From: Methanomassiliicoccaceae archaeon
Lineage (GTDB): Archaea > Thermoplasmatota > Thermoplasmata > Methanomassiliicoccales > Methanomethylophilaceae
Direction of reading: 5' to 3'
DNA length: 64,000 nt
Assembly (NCBI GenBank): GCA_003555025.1
Contig: PWHV01000023.1
Location: forward strand, 1 to 64,000
Shown: in pieces, positions 8,386-16,690 of the stretch
Position numbering within the stretch: the first letter of the stretch is position 1
Layout of the letters: every line of letters starts with the position of its first letter
The notes under the pieces: generated by a model
Seen by the model: only the letters and a program-made list of their open reading frames with translations
The model's database searches: none
Told to the model about the DNA's origin: nothing
Position numbers and translations under genes: made by a program

Positions 8386-9180
8386 CTATACGTGGTCCAA
8401 CTCTTCGCGGGCCTTGCGGTTCTGGCCCCTCTCCCGCTTGGGGTCGTTCACCTCGGCGCGGTGGAGGAGGCCGTTGAAGGCGTTTGCCGCTGCCGGGGCG
8501 ACCGGTCTGCTCCGCGGCTCCGCCTTGCTGGTCTGGCGCACCGCCTTGCCCTTGACGGGGGTGCATTCGTCGAAGCTTTCGAACGAGGCCCTCGCCGGTT
8601 GCTTGGCGACGGGGGGAGCATACTGCCGCACATAGTCCATCTCGCGGCGGCTCTGCTCCGACAGGATGCCGCCCACGTAGGCGAAGACGATGGTGATGAT
8701 GTAACTGTTGATGTTCAAGGAGGTGGTGTCGCCCACCGCCGCCAAGAAGGACTCCATGTATGCGACGGCGCTGACCATCATCGCCCCCAGGGCGGGAAGC
8801 TCGGCGCTGAACGCGTCAAGGAGAGGGAGGTTGCTGCCGTTGATGAACTCGATGGGGGCGATCACCCCCGCGTCGGCGGCGTAGATCAGGGCGGTGAAGG
8901 CCCCGACGGGTATCAGGGCGGCGAGCATGCCTCGGTTGGGGGAGCCCGCCTTCCTACCGCCCACGTAACCGGAGATCATCTGGCCGAATATGGGGAGCCA
9001 CCACAGCAACAGGGATAGGGCCAAGGTGTACTTGACGGCGGCCACGAAGCTGAAAGGACCGCCGGAGCCGCGGTCCGGCGCGGTGTTCCCCTTGCCATCG
9101 GCGTTCCTGTTCCGATAGCCACGGCTGGTCATCCCAAACCCTTTTTTCATGTGCATCCCTGTCAGACGGGGGTCCGACAT
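8386..9180 (-). CDS. Uncharacterised four-helix membrane protein
   Basis: I do not recognise the family. The 264 residues begin with a polar, glycine-rich N-terminus of about 40 residues. Four probable membrane helices follow at about 45-68, 83-104, 126-147 and 153-174. A basic, proline-containing cytoplasmic tail of about 90 residues ends the protein. Gly-rich turns (SGYVGGRKAG and FAYVGGILSE) separate helices. The start at 9180 lies about 25 bp downstream of an ATTAAATAAT element, consistent with leaderless transcription. An internal ATG ten codons later is an alternative. Confidence 0.7.
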   Translation of the reverse strand: MSDPRLTGMHMKKGFGMTSRGYRNRNADGKGNTAPDRGSGGPFSFVAAVKYTLALSLLLWWLPIFGQMISGYVGGRKAGSPNRGMLAALIPVGAFTALIYAADAGVIAPIEFINGSNLPLLDAFSAELPALGAMMVSAVAYMESFLAAVGDTTSLNINSYIITIVFAYVGGILSEQSRREMDYVRQYAPPVAKQPARASFESFDECTPVKGKAVRQTSKAEPRSRPVAPAAANAFNGLLHRAEVNDPKRERGQNRKAREELDHV

Positions 9181-9345
9181 TTTTGTATTACTGCCGAGAT
9201 TATTTAATGATTATCACTGAACTATCACGGGGAGTTTATAAGTTAGGAGCTCCGGGACAGGCTGAGAAAGTTACTCTGGATGCCTCACCAGGTCTGTGGC
9301 GTTCCGGGGGAAATTAAATAAAGGTGTTGTTGTTAGGCTTCAGCG
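9181..9345. promoter_or_regulatory. Divergent promoter region
   Basis: This 165-bp gap separates the membrane-protein gene (minus) from yjbQ (plus). An ATTAAATAAT box near 9200-9209 serves the minus gene. An AAATTAAATAAA box at 9311-9322 lies about 26 bp before the likely start of yjbQ. A third AT element, GAGTTTATAAG near 9232-9242, does not fit either start codon well and precedes a GC-rich stretch with a possible short hairpin (9278-9284 with 9298-9305). Confidence 0.5.
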
Positions 9346-9762
9346 ATGGGGACCTACAGGAAGGTTCTGAGCTACGACACCAGGAGCGGCGAGGTGCTTT
9401 ACGTCTGCGGGGACGCCCGCAACGCGCTGAAGGAGAGCGGCCTGAAAGAAGGTCTGCTGTGCATCTTCGTCAAGGGATCCACCGGTTCTCTGGTGTTCAT
9501 GGAGAGGGACGCCGAGCTCGAGCCTGACCTGTCGGAAGCCCTGGAGCGGATGGCCCCGCGCGGCGCCGAATACCGGCATGACCGGGTATGGGGCGACGGC
9601 AACGGCCATTCGCACATCCGCGCCAGCGTGCTGGGCGGAACGATAACGATCCCGTTCGCGGACGGCGAGATGGACCTGGGCCGATGGCAGCAGGTCGCCC
9701 TGGTGGAGAACGACGTCAGGGACCGCCGCCGCGAACTCATCATCCAGATAGTAGGTGAATGA
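9346..9762 (+). CDS. yjbQ: YjbQ/UPF0047 family protein
   Basis: The 138-residue protein carries the family signature HDRVWGDGNGHSHIRASV followed by GEMDLGRWQQVAL, with the conserved His residues of the presumed metal site. YjbQ proteins have been linked to secondary thiamine-phosphate synthase activity, but their cellular role is not settled. A TATA-like box lies about 26 bp upstream of the ATG and leaves essentially no leader. The next gene follows after 4 nt, so both are probably cotranscribed. Confidence 0.9.
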   Translation: MGTYRKVLSYDTRSGEVLYVCGDARNALKESGLKEGLLCIFVKGSTGSLVFMERDAELEPDLSEALERMAPRGAEYRHDRVWGDGNGHSHIRASVLGGTITIPFADGEMDLGRWQQVALVENDVRDRRRELIIQIVGE

Positions 9763-9766
9763 CCTA

Positions 9767-11002
9767 ATGACAACGAATATAAAATTCCTAGGAGGGGCGG
9801 ACATGGTGGGCCGCATGGGCATGCTCATGGAGGCCGGCGACCGCAGCCTGGTTTTCGAGTACGGCATGAGCCCAACGAAGCCGCCGAGCTATCCCTTGCC
9901 GGCCCCCAAGGTGGACCACGCTTTCCTGACCCACTGCCACCTCGACCACTGCGGCATGATACCCTGGCTCACCAGCAGGTACGACAACGACATCTTCACC
10001 GCCCCGCTCACCGCGGAGATAGCGGAGATGATGATGTACGACTCGTTGAAGATAGCCAAGGCCGAGGGGTACCCCGAACCCTACAACGAGAACGACATCG
10101 AGAGGACGATGAGGAACGTCATACCGCTGGAGTTCGGGGACGTCATCGAGGTGGGGGACTTGGAGGTGGAGATGCACCGCGCCGGCCACGTGCCGGGGGC
10201 GATGATGTTCCAGGTGTTCAACGGAAGCAGTACCCTCTACACCGGCGACATCCACACCATCAACACCCGCCTGGTGGAGTCGGCCGAGCCGGTCAAGTGC
10301 GACAACCTCATAATAGAGGGTACCTACGGCGGAAGGCTGCACCCGGACCGCAAGCAGAGCGAGAAAGCCTTCCTCGACAAGATAGAAGAGGTCGTCAACC
10401 GCGGCGGCAAGGTGCTGATACCCTGTTTCGCAGTGGGCAGGACCCAAGAGATAATGATGCTGCTCAACGGGACGCATTACGACAAATGGGTGGACGGCAT
10501 GGGCCGATCCATTGCAAGGATGTACATGCAATATCCCGAGTACCTCATCAACTCCAAGGCCCTGCGGGCGGCCCGTAAGTCCTTCAAGGAGGTCAAGAAC
10601 TCCCAGATGCGCAACAAGGCGCGCAAGGGGGAGGTCATAGTCACCACCGGCGGCATGCTCGATGGCGGGCCGGTGCTCAATTACATCAAGAGCGTCAAGG
10701 ACGACCCCCGTTCAGCGATACTCATAACCGGTTTCCAGGCCGAGGACACCAACGGCAGGATGCTGATGGAGAATGGGCACGTCAACATCGACGGCAGCAC
10801 GGAGAAGATCAACTGCGAGGTGCAGAGGTACGACTTCTCCGCCCACGCCGACCACGACCAGCTGGTTTCGTTCGTCAAGGGATGCGACCCGCAGAACATA
10901 GTGATAATGCATTCCGAGAGCCGTGAGCCCCTCTACGAGGAGCTCCATGGCAAGTACAACGTGATACTGCCGGAGCTGGAGAAGACTTACGAGCTGGAGT
11001 AG
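9767..11002 (+). CDS. Beta-CASP metallo-beta-lactamase ribonuclease (aCPSF2-like)
   Basis: The 411-residue product has the metallo-beta-lactamase motif HCHLDHCGMIP, a later AGHVPGAMMF and TGDIHT (metal ligands), and the beta-CASP features of the CPSF/RNase J group. These include IPCFAVGRTQEIM, and SAHADHDQL near the end. It lacks the N-terminal KH domains of aCPSF1, so it resembles aCPSF2-type nucleases that act on RNA. The open frame begins with GTG at 9755, but ATG 9767 is preceded by AGGTGA at good spacing and is preferred. Confidence 0.88.
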   Translation: MTTNIKFLGGADMVGRMGMLMEAGDRSLVFEYGMSPTKPPSYPLPAPKVDHAFLTHCHLDHCGMIPWLTSRYDNDIFTAPLTAEIAEMMMYDSLKIAKAEGYPEPYNENDIERTMRNVIPLEFGDVIEVGDLEVEMHRAGHVPGAMMFQVFNGSSTLYTGDIHTINTRLVESAEPVKCDNLIIEGTYGGRLHPDRKQSEKAFLDKIEEVVNRGGKVLIPCFAVGRTQEIMMLLNGTHYDKWVDGMGRSIARMYMQYPEYLINSKALRAARKSFKEVKNSQMRNKARKGEVIVTTGGMLDGGPVLNYIKSVKDDPRSAILITGFQAEDTNGRMLMENGHVNIDGSTEKINCEVQRYDFSAHADHDQLVSFVKGCDPQNIVIMHSESREPLYEELHGKYNVILPELEKTYELE

Positions 11003-11006
11003 GGAC

Positions 11007-11819
11007 ATGGAAGGACTGAGGCGCTTCCTGGAGGAGGACGCCCCCGCGGGCGACGTCACCAGCGAGCTGCTGGTGCCCGAGGGGGCCCAGGCCCGCGCCG
11101 TGCTCAGCAGCGGCAATGCGGGAGTGCTCGCCGGAGCGGAGGAGGCCGCCTGGCTTTTCCGTGACGGGGGCCTCGAGGTAGGTCTCCTGTTGGTCGACGG
11201 CTCCCAACTGGCCGCTGGAGACGAGGTCATGAAGGTGGAGGGGGACCTGCGCCAGATACTCCTGCGGGAGAGGACCTGTCTCAACATCATGATGATGATG
11301 TCCGGCGTCGCTACCGTCACGCGCGACGTCCTGGAGCGCTGTCGCGCCGTGAACCCCGCGGTCACATTGGCCGCCACCCGCAAGACCCTGCCCGGCCTGC
11401 GATCGCTGCAGAAGAAGGCCGTCTCCCTCGGCGGCGGGGAGCCCCACCGCATGAGCCTCTCCGACCACATAATGGTCAAGGACAACCACATCGATGCCGC
11501 CGGCGGGATGAACAAGGCGCTGGGTCTTCTCAAGGGCCGAAGGCCCGGGACGGTGGTGGTGGAGGCCGAGGAGCTCGCCGCCGCCCTCGCCGCCGCATCC
11601 TGGGGCGCGGACGTGGTGATGCTCGACAACATGACCCCTGAAGAGGCCCGCCGCAGCTATCGCAGAATCAAGGAGGAGCATCCCTATGTCATGGTGGAGG
11701 CCTCTGGAGGCATAGGTCCTGAGGAGGCGCCCGCCTACGCCGACGCCGCCGACCGGGTGTCGATGGGTTTCCTTACTCACTCGGCGCCCTCGTTGCAGTT
11801 CTCCCTGCACCTGCTCTAG
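11007..11819 (+). CDS. nadC: Nicotinate-nucleotide pyrophosphorylase (quinolinate phosphoribosyltransferase)
   Basis: The 270 residues include EDAPAGDVTSELL at the N-terminus and the catalytic block AATRKTLPGLRSLQKKAV with its Arg and Lys residues. The segment HRMSLSDHIMVKDNHI and a VDVVMLDNM-like strand (ADVVMLDNMTPEEA) complete the barrel. It converts quinolinate and PRPP to nicotinate mononucleotide in NAD synthesis. It starts 4 nt after the nuclease gene, so it belongs to the same unit. NadA and NadB are not in the window. Confidence 0.93.
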   Translation: MEGLRRFLEEDAPAGDVTSELLVPEGAQARAVLSSGNAGVLAGAEEAAWLFRDGGLEVGLLLVDGSQLAAGDEVMKVEGDLRQILLRERTCLNIMMMMSGVATVTRDVLERCRAVNPAVTLAATRKTLPGLRSLQKKAVSLGGGEPHRMSLSDHIMVKDNHIDAAGGMNKALGLLKGRRPGTVVVEAEELAAALAAASWGADVVMLDNMTPEEARRSYRRIKEEHPYVMVEASGGIGPEEAPAYADAADRVSMGFLTHSAPSLQFSLHLL

Positions 11820-12601
11820 GCGCGGGTGCGGTGATGGGACATGTGGTCCGCGTCCCAGCCGATGCAGCTGGCCACCAGCTCGGCCACATGGATCACCGGA
11901 ACCTTCCTGGTGACGGTGTCGAACTGCAGGAAGCAGAACGGACAGGAGGTGACCAGCGCTTCCGCGCCCGGATAGGCGGAGACGGCCTCGTCGCTGACCT
12001 TTCTGGATACATCGTCGTTGACCGATGTCAGCGAACCGCCGCAGCAAACACGGCCCTCGGCCTGCACCGCCTCGCATCCCAGCGCCTCGACGATCTCCGT
12101 GAGCATGGCGTCGGCGCCCCCGCCGCCGTTCCCTGAGAGGTGGCTGCCGTGGCATCCCGGATGGATGCCCAGGCGCAGGCCGCAATCGTCCCTCTTCAAC
12201 TCCATTATCCTTTCCAATCGGGAATGGACGAGCTCAAGGAACCCTACCACCTTCGCCTGGCCGGTGTATTCCATCCCCAGCTCCCTGAGCACAGGGTCGG
12301 CATGCTCTTTGCCGCTGGAGTCCAGCAGCTCGCCCGACTCCCTCAGGGACAATGTGCAGCCATCGCAGAGGGTCAGTACCGCGCGGCCTCCGCGTTCAGC
12401 GATGGTATGCAACCTGGCGCCGCTTACGAGCCAGGTCTCTAGCCCCAAGGACCTCAGGCCCACCGGCTCGACGCAGCAGGTGAAATCAGGGAAGTCTTCA
12501 TGGGCGATGCCCAGGGAATCAAGCAGGAAACGGGCCGCGGACTCCACGAAAGGCAGCTTTGTGGGTATGGCACAGCCAGGGTAGACATAAAATTCAGTCA
12601 T
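11816..12601 (-). CDS. hdrB: CoB-CoM heterodisulfide reductase subunit B
   Basis: The 261-residue protein contains both cysteine-rich CCG modules. The first comprises YPGCAIP, FTCCVEP and LTLCDGC; the second comprises HPGCHGSH, VCCGGSL and SCPFCF. In HdrB these bind the unusual [4Fe-4S] clusters that split the CoM-S-S-CoB disulfide. The start at 12601 overlaps the end of hdrC by 8 nt; the open frame extends 13 codons further upstream, but that part lies within hdrC. It is convergent with nadC (4-nt overlap). HdrA is not present here. Confidence 0.93.
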   Translation of the reverse strand: MTEFYVYPGCAIPTKLPFVESAARFLLDSLGIAHEDFPDFTCCVEPVGLRSLGLETWLVSGARLHTIAERGGRAVLTLCDGCTLSLRESGELLDSSGKEHADPVLRELGMEYTGQAKVVGFLELVHSRLERIMELKRDDCGLRLGIHPGCHGSHLSGNGGGGADAMLTEIVEALGCEAVQAEGRVCCGGSLTSVNDDVSRKVSDEAVSAYPGAEALVTSCPFCFLQFDTVTRKVPVIHVAELVASCIGWDADHMSHHRTRA

Positions 12602-13055
12602 GAGAGAACCCCGTTCGGGACACGATCTTCCCCAGCTCACGCATGGCCCGGTCCCCGTCCCCCATCTCCGGCAGGCCCAGGTCCTGGCGTGACTTGGCGG
12701 TCCGCGGCCCCGCGGGGAAGCCCCTCCCTTCCTTGAGGAACGAGGCCGCCCCCTTCTTGAACCGAGATGGGGCGCCGCCCTCGAGGGCGGAGCGGTAGCG
12801 CAGATGGGTTATGAGCAGGGCGATCGAGATGTCCACCGGGCAGACGTCTTCACAGATGTAGCACAGAAGGCAGTCCCACACGTTCTCCTCGTTGCCCTCT
12901 TCCAGCATCCCCTGCACCAGCTTGTGCGGGTCTATCCCGCCGTGTCTGGTGCTGGGGCAGGACCGGGCGCAGGCGCCACAGTCCTGGCACTCGTCGAGGG
13001 AGAACATCTCCGTGAGTCGCTCGTCGGAGATGTCTTCGAGGTCGAAATCATCCAT
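12594..13055 (-). CDS. hdrC: CoB-CoM heterodisulfide reductase subunit C
   Basis: The 153-residue product has two ferredoxin-type clusters, CQDCGACARSCP near residue 23 and CLLCYICEDVCPVDI near residue 62, followed by a basic helical tail. HdrC passes electrons to HdrB, its partner in the next gene. The pair without hdrA is known from methylotrophic methanogens, where electrons can come from an HdrA elsewhere, HdrD-type modules or membrane complexes. The gene is divergent from a small Cys-containing ORF. Confidence 0.93.
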   Translation of the reverse strand: MDDFDLEDISDERLTEMFSLDECQDCGACARSCPSTRHGGIDPHKLVQGMLEEGNEENVWDCLLCYICEDVCPVDISIALLITHLRYRSALEGGAPSRFKKGAASFLKEGRGFPAGPRTAKSRQDLGLPEMGDGDRAMRELGKIVSRTGFSHD

Positions 13056-13130
13056 CCCCGTCTTTATCGGGGGTGACGGTTAAGGAATTTTCCCCGCAAA
13101 ACGGTTATCCGTATGGGACCATGACGTGTC

Positions 13131-13316
13131 ATGAACATCGAGGACTATGAATGCCAGTTCTGCGGCAGAACCGCGAAGAACTTCGTCTTTGCCGCCTTCA
13201 CCTGTGAATCGGAGGAATGCATCGAAACGGCGCGAAAGGAGAGGGGCGGCCCCGGGGGCCATATGAAGAGGAAGGCCGAAGGCAAGCCGATGATACTCTT
13301 CGATGAAGAAGAGTGA
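13131..13316 (+). CDS. Small Cys-rich protein, unrecognised
   Basis: The 61-residue product begins [16 protein letters not shown] and contains a second Cys pair in [16 protein letters not shown]. The arrangement CxxC...CxxxxC suggests a zinc ribbon or similar small metal site. It ends in an acidic tail. The gene sits alone between the divergent hdrC promoter and the 3' end of purH, and its stop directly abuts purH. Size and location make it uncertain, but the Cys spacing and codon use favour a real gene. Confidence 0.6.
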   Translation: MNIEDYECQFCGRTAKNFVFAAFTCESEECIETARKERGGPGGHMKRKAEGKPMILFDEEE

Positions 13317-14912
13317 TCAGTGGCGGAAGACGCGGCAGCCGGTGAACACCATGGCCATGCCGTGCTCGTCGGCGGCGTCTATCGACTCCTGGTCCCTGAT
13401 TGACCCGCCCGGCTGGATTATCGCGGTCACCCCTGCCTTGGCGGCCTCGTCCACGCCGTCGCGGAAGGGGAAGAAGGCGTCCGAGGCCATCACGCTGCCG
13501 GCGGTGTCCTCCCCCCCTTTCACGCTGGCAATCATCGCCGAGTCCACCCTGCTCATCTGCCCGGCGCCGATGCCCACGGCCCTCTCCCCTTTGACATAGA
13601 CCACCGAATTGGACCAGACGTGCTTGACCAGCTTCCAGGCGAATAGCAGCGCCCGCATCTCCTCCTCGCTGGGCGGCCTCCTCGTCACCACCTTGAGGTC
13701 TTCAGAGGAGGTCCTCAGCTCCTCGTCGGTCTGCACCAGCAGCCCGCCCTGCACCTTCTTCATCTTCAGCCCTCGGTTCCGGACGGAGGGCCCGATGGGG
13801 CAATCGGTCCTCAGCAGACGGATGTTCTTCCTCTGCAGGAGTATGTCCAGGGCGCCCTGCTCGAAATCGGGGGCGATGATGGCCTCCACGAAGTACTTGT
13901 TGTCGCGTATCTCCTCCGCCACCGAGGCGGGGCAGTCGCGGTTGAGGCAGATGACGCAGCCGAAGGCCGACTTCGGGTCCACCGCGTAAGCGGACACGAA
14001 GGCCTGGTGCACGTCATCGGCGCTGGCGAGGCCGCAGGGGTTGGTATGCTTCATGATGACCGCGGTGGGTCGCTCGAAGTCCATGGCGATGTCCAGTGAC
14101 TTGTCGAGGTCGAGGATGTTGTTGAACGACAGCTGCTTGCCGTGCAGCTGCTCCGCCTTGGCGACGGCGGGCCCCGGCGTGAACGGGTCGGCGTAGAAGG
14201 CCGCCTTTTGGTCGGGGTTCTCGCCGTAACGCAGGCCCATCGCCTTCTCGTTGGGGAAGGGCATGGAACTGGGGAACGACTCCGGCTGGTGGCGACCTCT
14301 CATCACATCGGCGACCATCGCATCGTAGTTGGCACTCCTTATGAAGGCCTCGGCCATGAGCCAGGAACGGGTCTCCTCGCCAACGCCGCCGCCGCGCATC
14401 TCGCTCAGCACCATGGGGTACTGCTCCGGCGAGCTGACCACCGTCACCGAGCGGTAATTCTTGGCGGCCGCCCTCAGCATGCTGGGCCCGCCGATGTCGA
14501 TGTTCTCGATGACGGCCTCCATGTCATCGGGGCTGTCCGCCACCGTCCTTTTGAAGGGGTAGAGGTCGATGACCACCATGTCGATGGGGCCGATGCCCAT
14601 GGCGGCGATGGACTCCATGTGTTCCGGGACTTCGCGTCGGGCGAGTATGCCGGCGTGGATGCGGGGGTGCAACGTCTTGACCCGGCCGTCGAGCATCTCG
14701 GGGAATCCGGTGACCTCGGATACCTCCACCACATCCAGTCCGTTGTCCGCCAGGAGCCTGGCCGTGCCTCCGGTGGATATCAGCTCCACACCCAAGGAGG
14801 CCAGCTCCCGCGCGAACTCGACCACCCCCTCCTTGTCAGAAACACTCAGAAGCGCCCTCTCGATTTTTACCAGTGAGATTCCTCCCCGATGCGGGCATAA
14901 CGAGTATGCCAT
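13317..14912 (-). CDS. purH: Bifunctional AICAR formyltransferase/IMP cyclohydrolase
   Basis: The 531-residue protein has the complete two-domain PurH layout. The N-terminal MGS-like cyclohydrolase starts at [15 protein letters not shown] and includes TGGTARLL and [18 protein letters not shown]. The C-terminal transformylase contains [23 protein letters not shown] and [12 protein letters not shown]. It makes IMP using 10-formyl-THF, which fits the fhs/folD genes nearby. The ATG at 14912 is placed at leaderless distance from a TTTATGAT box. A GGAGG sequence inside the 5' end precedes a CTG at 14873, where the family's homology begins. Confidence 0.95.
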   Translation of the reverse strand: MAYSLCPHRGGISLVKIERALLSVSDKEGVVEFARELASLGVELISTGGTARLLADNGLDVVEVSEVTGFPEMLDGRVKTLHPRIHAGILARREVPEHMESIAAMGIGPIDMVVIDLYPFKRTVADSPDDMEAVIENIDIGGPSMLRAAAKNYRSVTVVSSPEQYPMVLSEMRGGGVGEETRSWLMAEAFIRSANYDAMVADVMRGRHQPESFPSSMPFPNEKAMGLRYGENPDQKAAFYADPFTPGPAVAKAEQLHGKQLSFNNILDLDKSLDIAMDFERPTAVIMKHTNPCGLASADDVHQAFVSAYAVDPKSAFGCVICLNRDCPASVAEEIRDNKYFVEAIIAPDFEQGALDILLQRKNIRLLRTDCPIGPSVRNRGLKMKKVQGGLLVQTDEELRTSSEDLKVVTRRPPSEEEMRALLFAWKLVKHVWSNSVVYVKGERAVGIGAGQMSRVDSAMIASVKGGEDTAGSVMASDAFFPFRDGVDEAAKAGVTAIIQPGGSIRDQESIDAADEHGMAMVFTGCRVFRH

Positions 14913-15002
14913 GCCTATATCGCTAGGTCAATCATAAATGTAATGCATCCCCCGCCGCGGGTCATCTTTTTTATAATGATGCAATATCCATCACTGAAGG
15001 AC
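14913..15002. promoter_or_regulatory. Divergent promoters of purH and the methyl-THF methyltransferase gene
   Basis: On the minus strand a TTTATGAT box near 14931-14938 lies about 25 bp from the purH ATG. On the plus strand a TTTATAAT box at 14970-14977 lies about 25-30 bp before the ATG pair at 15003/15006. This box argues against the longer frame that begins at 14943, because it would lie inside that coding sequence. Confidence 0.5.
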
Positions 15003-15782
15003 ATGATGGTCATCAGCGAGAGGATAAACGGCCTTTTCCGTTCAGTGGGCAAGGCCATCGACGAGGGCGACTCGGACTTCATCCAGGAGCTGACCCTCCG
15101 TCAGGTGCAGGCGGGCGCGGGCGCGTTGGACGTGAACGTCGGCCCCGGGCGGGGCGCCGATGGGCCGGAGGCCATGCGTTGGCTGGTGAGTACGGTGCAG
15201 GAGGTCAGCGACCTTCCCCTGTGCATCGACACCCCTGGGCAGAAGACCATGGCCGCCGGCCTGGAGGTCTGCGAGAACCCGGCGATCGTAAACTCCACCA
15301 CTGCCGAGATGGAGAAGATGCAGGCGCTATTTCCCCTGGCCAGGGATCATGATGCTGACATAATCTGTCTAACCATGGACGAGCGCGGCGTGCCCAACGA
15401 CGCCGACAGCCGCGCGGAGATGGCCATGCTCATGATGACCACCGCCATGGACCACGAGATCATGCCCGACCGCATCCTCCTCGACCCGTTGGTGCTGCCG
15501 GTGGTGGCCGCCCAGGACCAGGGCTGGAAAGTGATCGAGGCGTTGCGGGCGTTCCGCATGCTCAACGACCCCGCCCCCCGCACGGTGGTGGGCCTCAGCA
15601 ACGTGTCCAACGGATGCCGTGACCGGAGCCTGCTCAACAGCACATACATGGCGATGCTGATGGGCGCCGGCCTGAGCGCCGCCATCCTCGATCCCGAGGA
15701 CAGTATGACCATGGACACGGTGAAGACGGCGCAGGTCCTGCTCGACCAGAAGCTCTATTGCGAGGACTACCTGCGCGCCTGA
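15003..15782 (+). CDS. acsE: Methyltetrahydrofolate:corrinoid protein methyltransferase (AcsE/MeTr type)
   Basis: The 259-residue protein is a pterin-binding TIM barrel that closely tracks acetogen MeTr from end to end. The segments visible are VISERINGLF, GALDVNVGPG, LCIDTPGQK, IVNSTTAE, ILLDPLVLP and VVGLSNVSNG. The Asp and Asn residues known to bind and protonate methyl-THF in MeTr are all retained. It would move the methyl group between methyl-THF and a corrinoid protein; the partner is not in the window. MtgA of Methanosarcina is a possible functional equivalent. Start chosen by alignment with MeTr and the upstream TATA box. Confidence 0.85.
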   Translation: MMVISERINGLFRSVGKAIDEGDSDFIQELTLRQVQAGAGALDVNVGPGRGADGPEAMRWLVSTVQEVSDLPLCIDTPGQKTMAAGLEVCENPAIVNSTTAEMEKMQALFPLARDHDADIICLTMDERGVPNDADSRAEMAMLMMTTAMDHEIMPDRILLDPLVLPVVAAQDQGWKVIEALRAFRMLNDPAPRTVVGLSNVSNGCRDRSLLNSTYMAMLMGAGLSAAILDPEDSMTMDTVKTAQVLLDQKLYCEDYLRA

Positions 15783-16690
15783 GGGCGGGGCAGCAGCCCC
15801 GCTCTCTCGGTTATCTCCGGAAGGGCGCTCTCCCAGTTGACCGGCATCAGGTGGATGCCGTCGATGCCCGGGCGCCCCCGCAGCTCCTCGATGGTCTCCA
15901 GGCATATCCTCAGGCCCTCCGCCTTCTCGTCGGAGGCCCGGGACATCCGCGCCAGCACCTCATCGGGCACGCTCATGCCCGGCACCTTGCTGGCCATGAA
16001 CCTCGCCGCCTTGGCCGACCGCAAAGGTATGATCCCCGCCAGAATGTGGACGTCCTTGTCGATACCGCGGGAGCGCACCATGCCCATCCATTCATCGAAA
16101 CGCTGCAGGTCGAAGATCGCCTGAGTCTGGATGAAGTCCGCGCCCGCCACGGCCTTCTTCGCTAACCGGACCACCCCCAGCTCCAGGGGGTCGGCGAACG
16201 GGTTGGCCGCCGCCCCCAGGAACATGCGCGGCGGGACCTTGATGGAATCCCCGCACCACATCTCCCCCTCGTCGCGCATCCGTTTGAAGACCATCAGCTG
16301 CTGGGTGGAGTCGAGGTCGAAGACGTTGCGGGACTGGGGCTGGTTGCCGAACTTCTGATGGTCGCCGGTTATGCACAAGAGGTTCTTGACGCCCAGCGCG
16401 CCGGCCCCCAGCATCTCCGACTGCATGGCCAGGCGGTTGCGGTCCCTGCAGGTCATCTGCATGATGGGCTCCACGCCCTCCTGTATGCAGAAGAGACTCG
16501 CCGCCAGCGAGGACATGCGCACTATGGCGGTCTGGTTGTCGGTGACGTTGAACGCGTCGGCATGCCCTTTCATGAGGCGCGCCTTGCGACGCACGTCCTC
16601 GCCGTCGGCGGACTTCGGCGGCCCTATCTCCGAGGTGACGACGAACTCCCCGTCGGCGAGAAGGCGCTCCAGCGCGCTGTCGGACCTCAA
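15767..16690 (-). CDS. metF: Methylenetetrahydrofolate reductase, MetF
   Basis: The 307-residue TIM-barrel flavoprotein contains FVVTSEIGPPKSAD with the conserved catalytic Glu. NVTDNQTAIVRMSSLA, MTCRDRNRLA, LCITGDH and ADFIQTQAIFD are typical of MetF. It interconverts methylene-THF and methyl-THF. A TTG start at 16690 overlaps the metV stop in a TTGA arrangement; no closer ATG preserves the conserved N-terminus. The enzyme is of the short form that partners with MetV in acetogens. The 3' end overlaps the convergent methyltransferase gene by 16 nt. Confidence 0.92.
   Translation of the reverse strand: MRSDSALERLLADGEFVVTSEIGPPKSADGEDVRRKARLMKGHADAFNVTDNQTAIVRMSSLAASLFCIQEGVEPIMQMTCRDRNRLAMQSEMLGAGALGVKNLLCITGDHQKFGNQPQSRNVFDLDSTQQLMVFKRMRDEGEMWCGDSIKVPPRMFLGAAANPFADPLELGVVRLAKKAVAGADFIQTQAIFDLQRFDEWMGMVRSRGIDKDVHILAGIIPLRSAKAARFMASKVPGMSVPDEVLARMSRASDEKAEGLRICLETIEELRGRPGIDGIHLMPVNWESALPEITERAGLLPRPQARR

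Noticed and set aside
14871-14873. CTG as start codon of purH, preceded by GGGGAGGAAT at ideal spacing, where family homology begins
   Set aside because: An in-frame ATG at 14912 lies at leaderless distance from a TATA-like box, and CTG initiation would be exceptional; the GGAGG may be coincidental coding sequence.
14943-15002. Longer N-terminus for the methyl-THF methyltransferase
   Set aside because: The extra 20 residues have no counterpart in MeTr proteins, and a clear TATA box at 14970-14977 would lie within the coding sequence.
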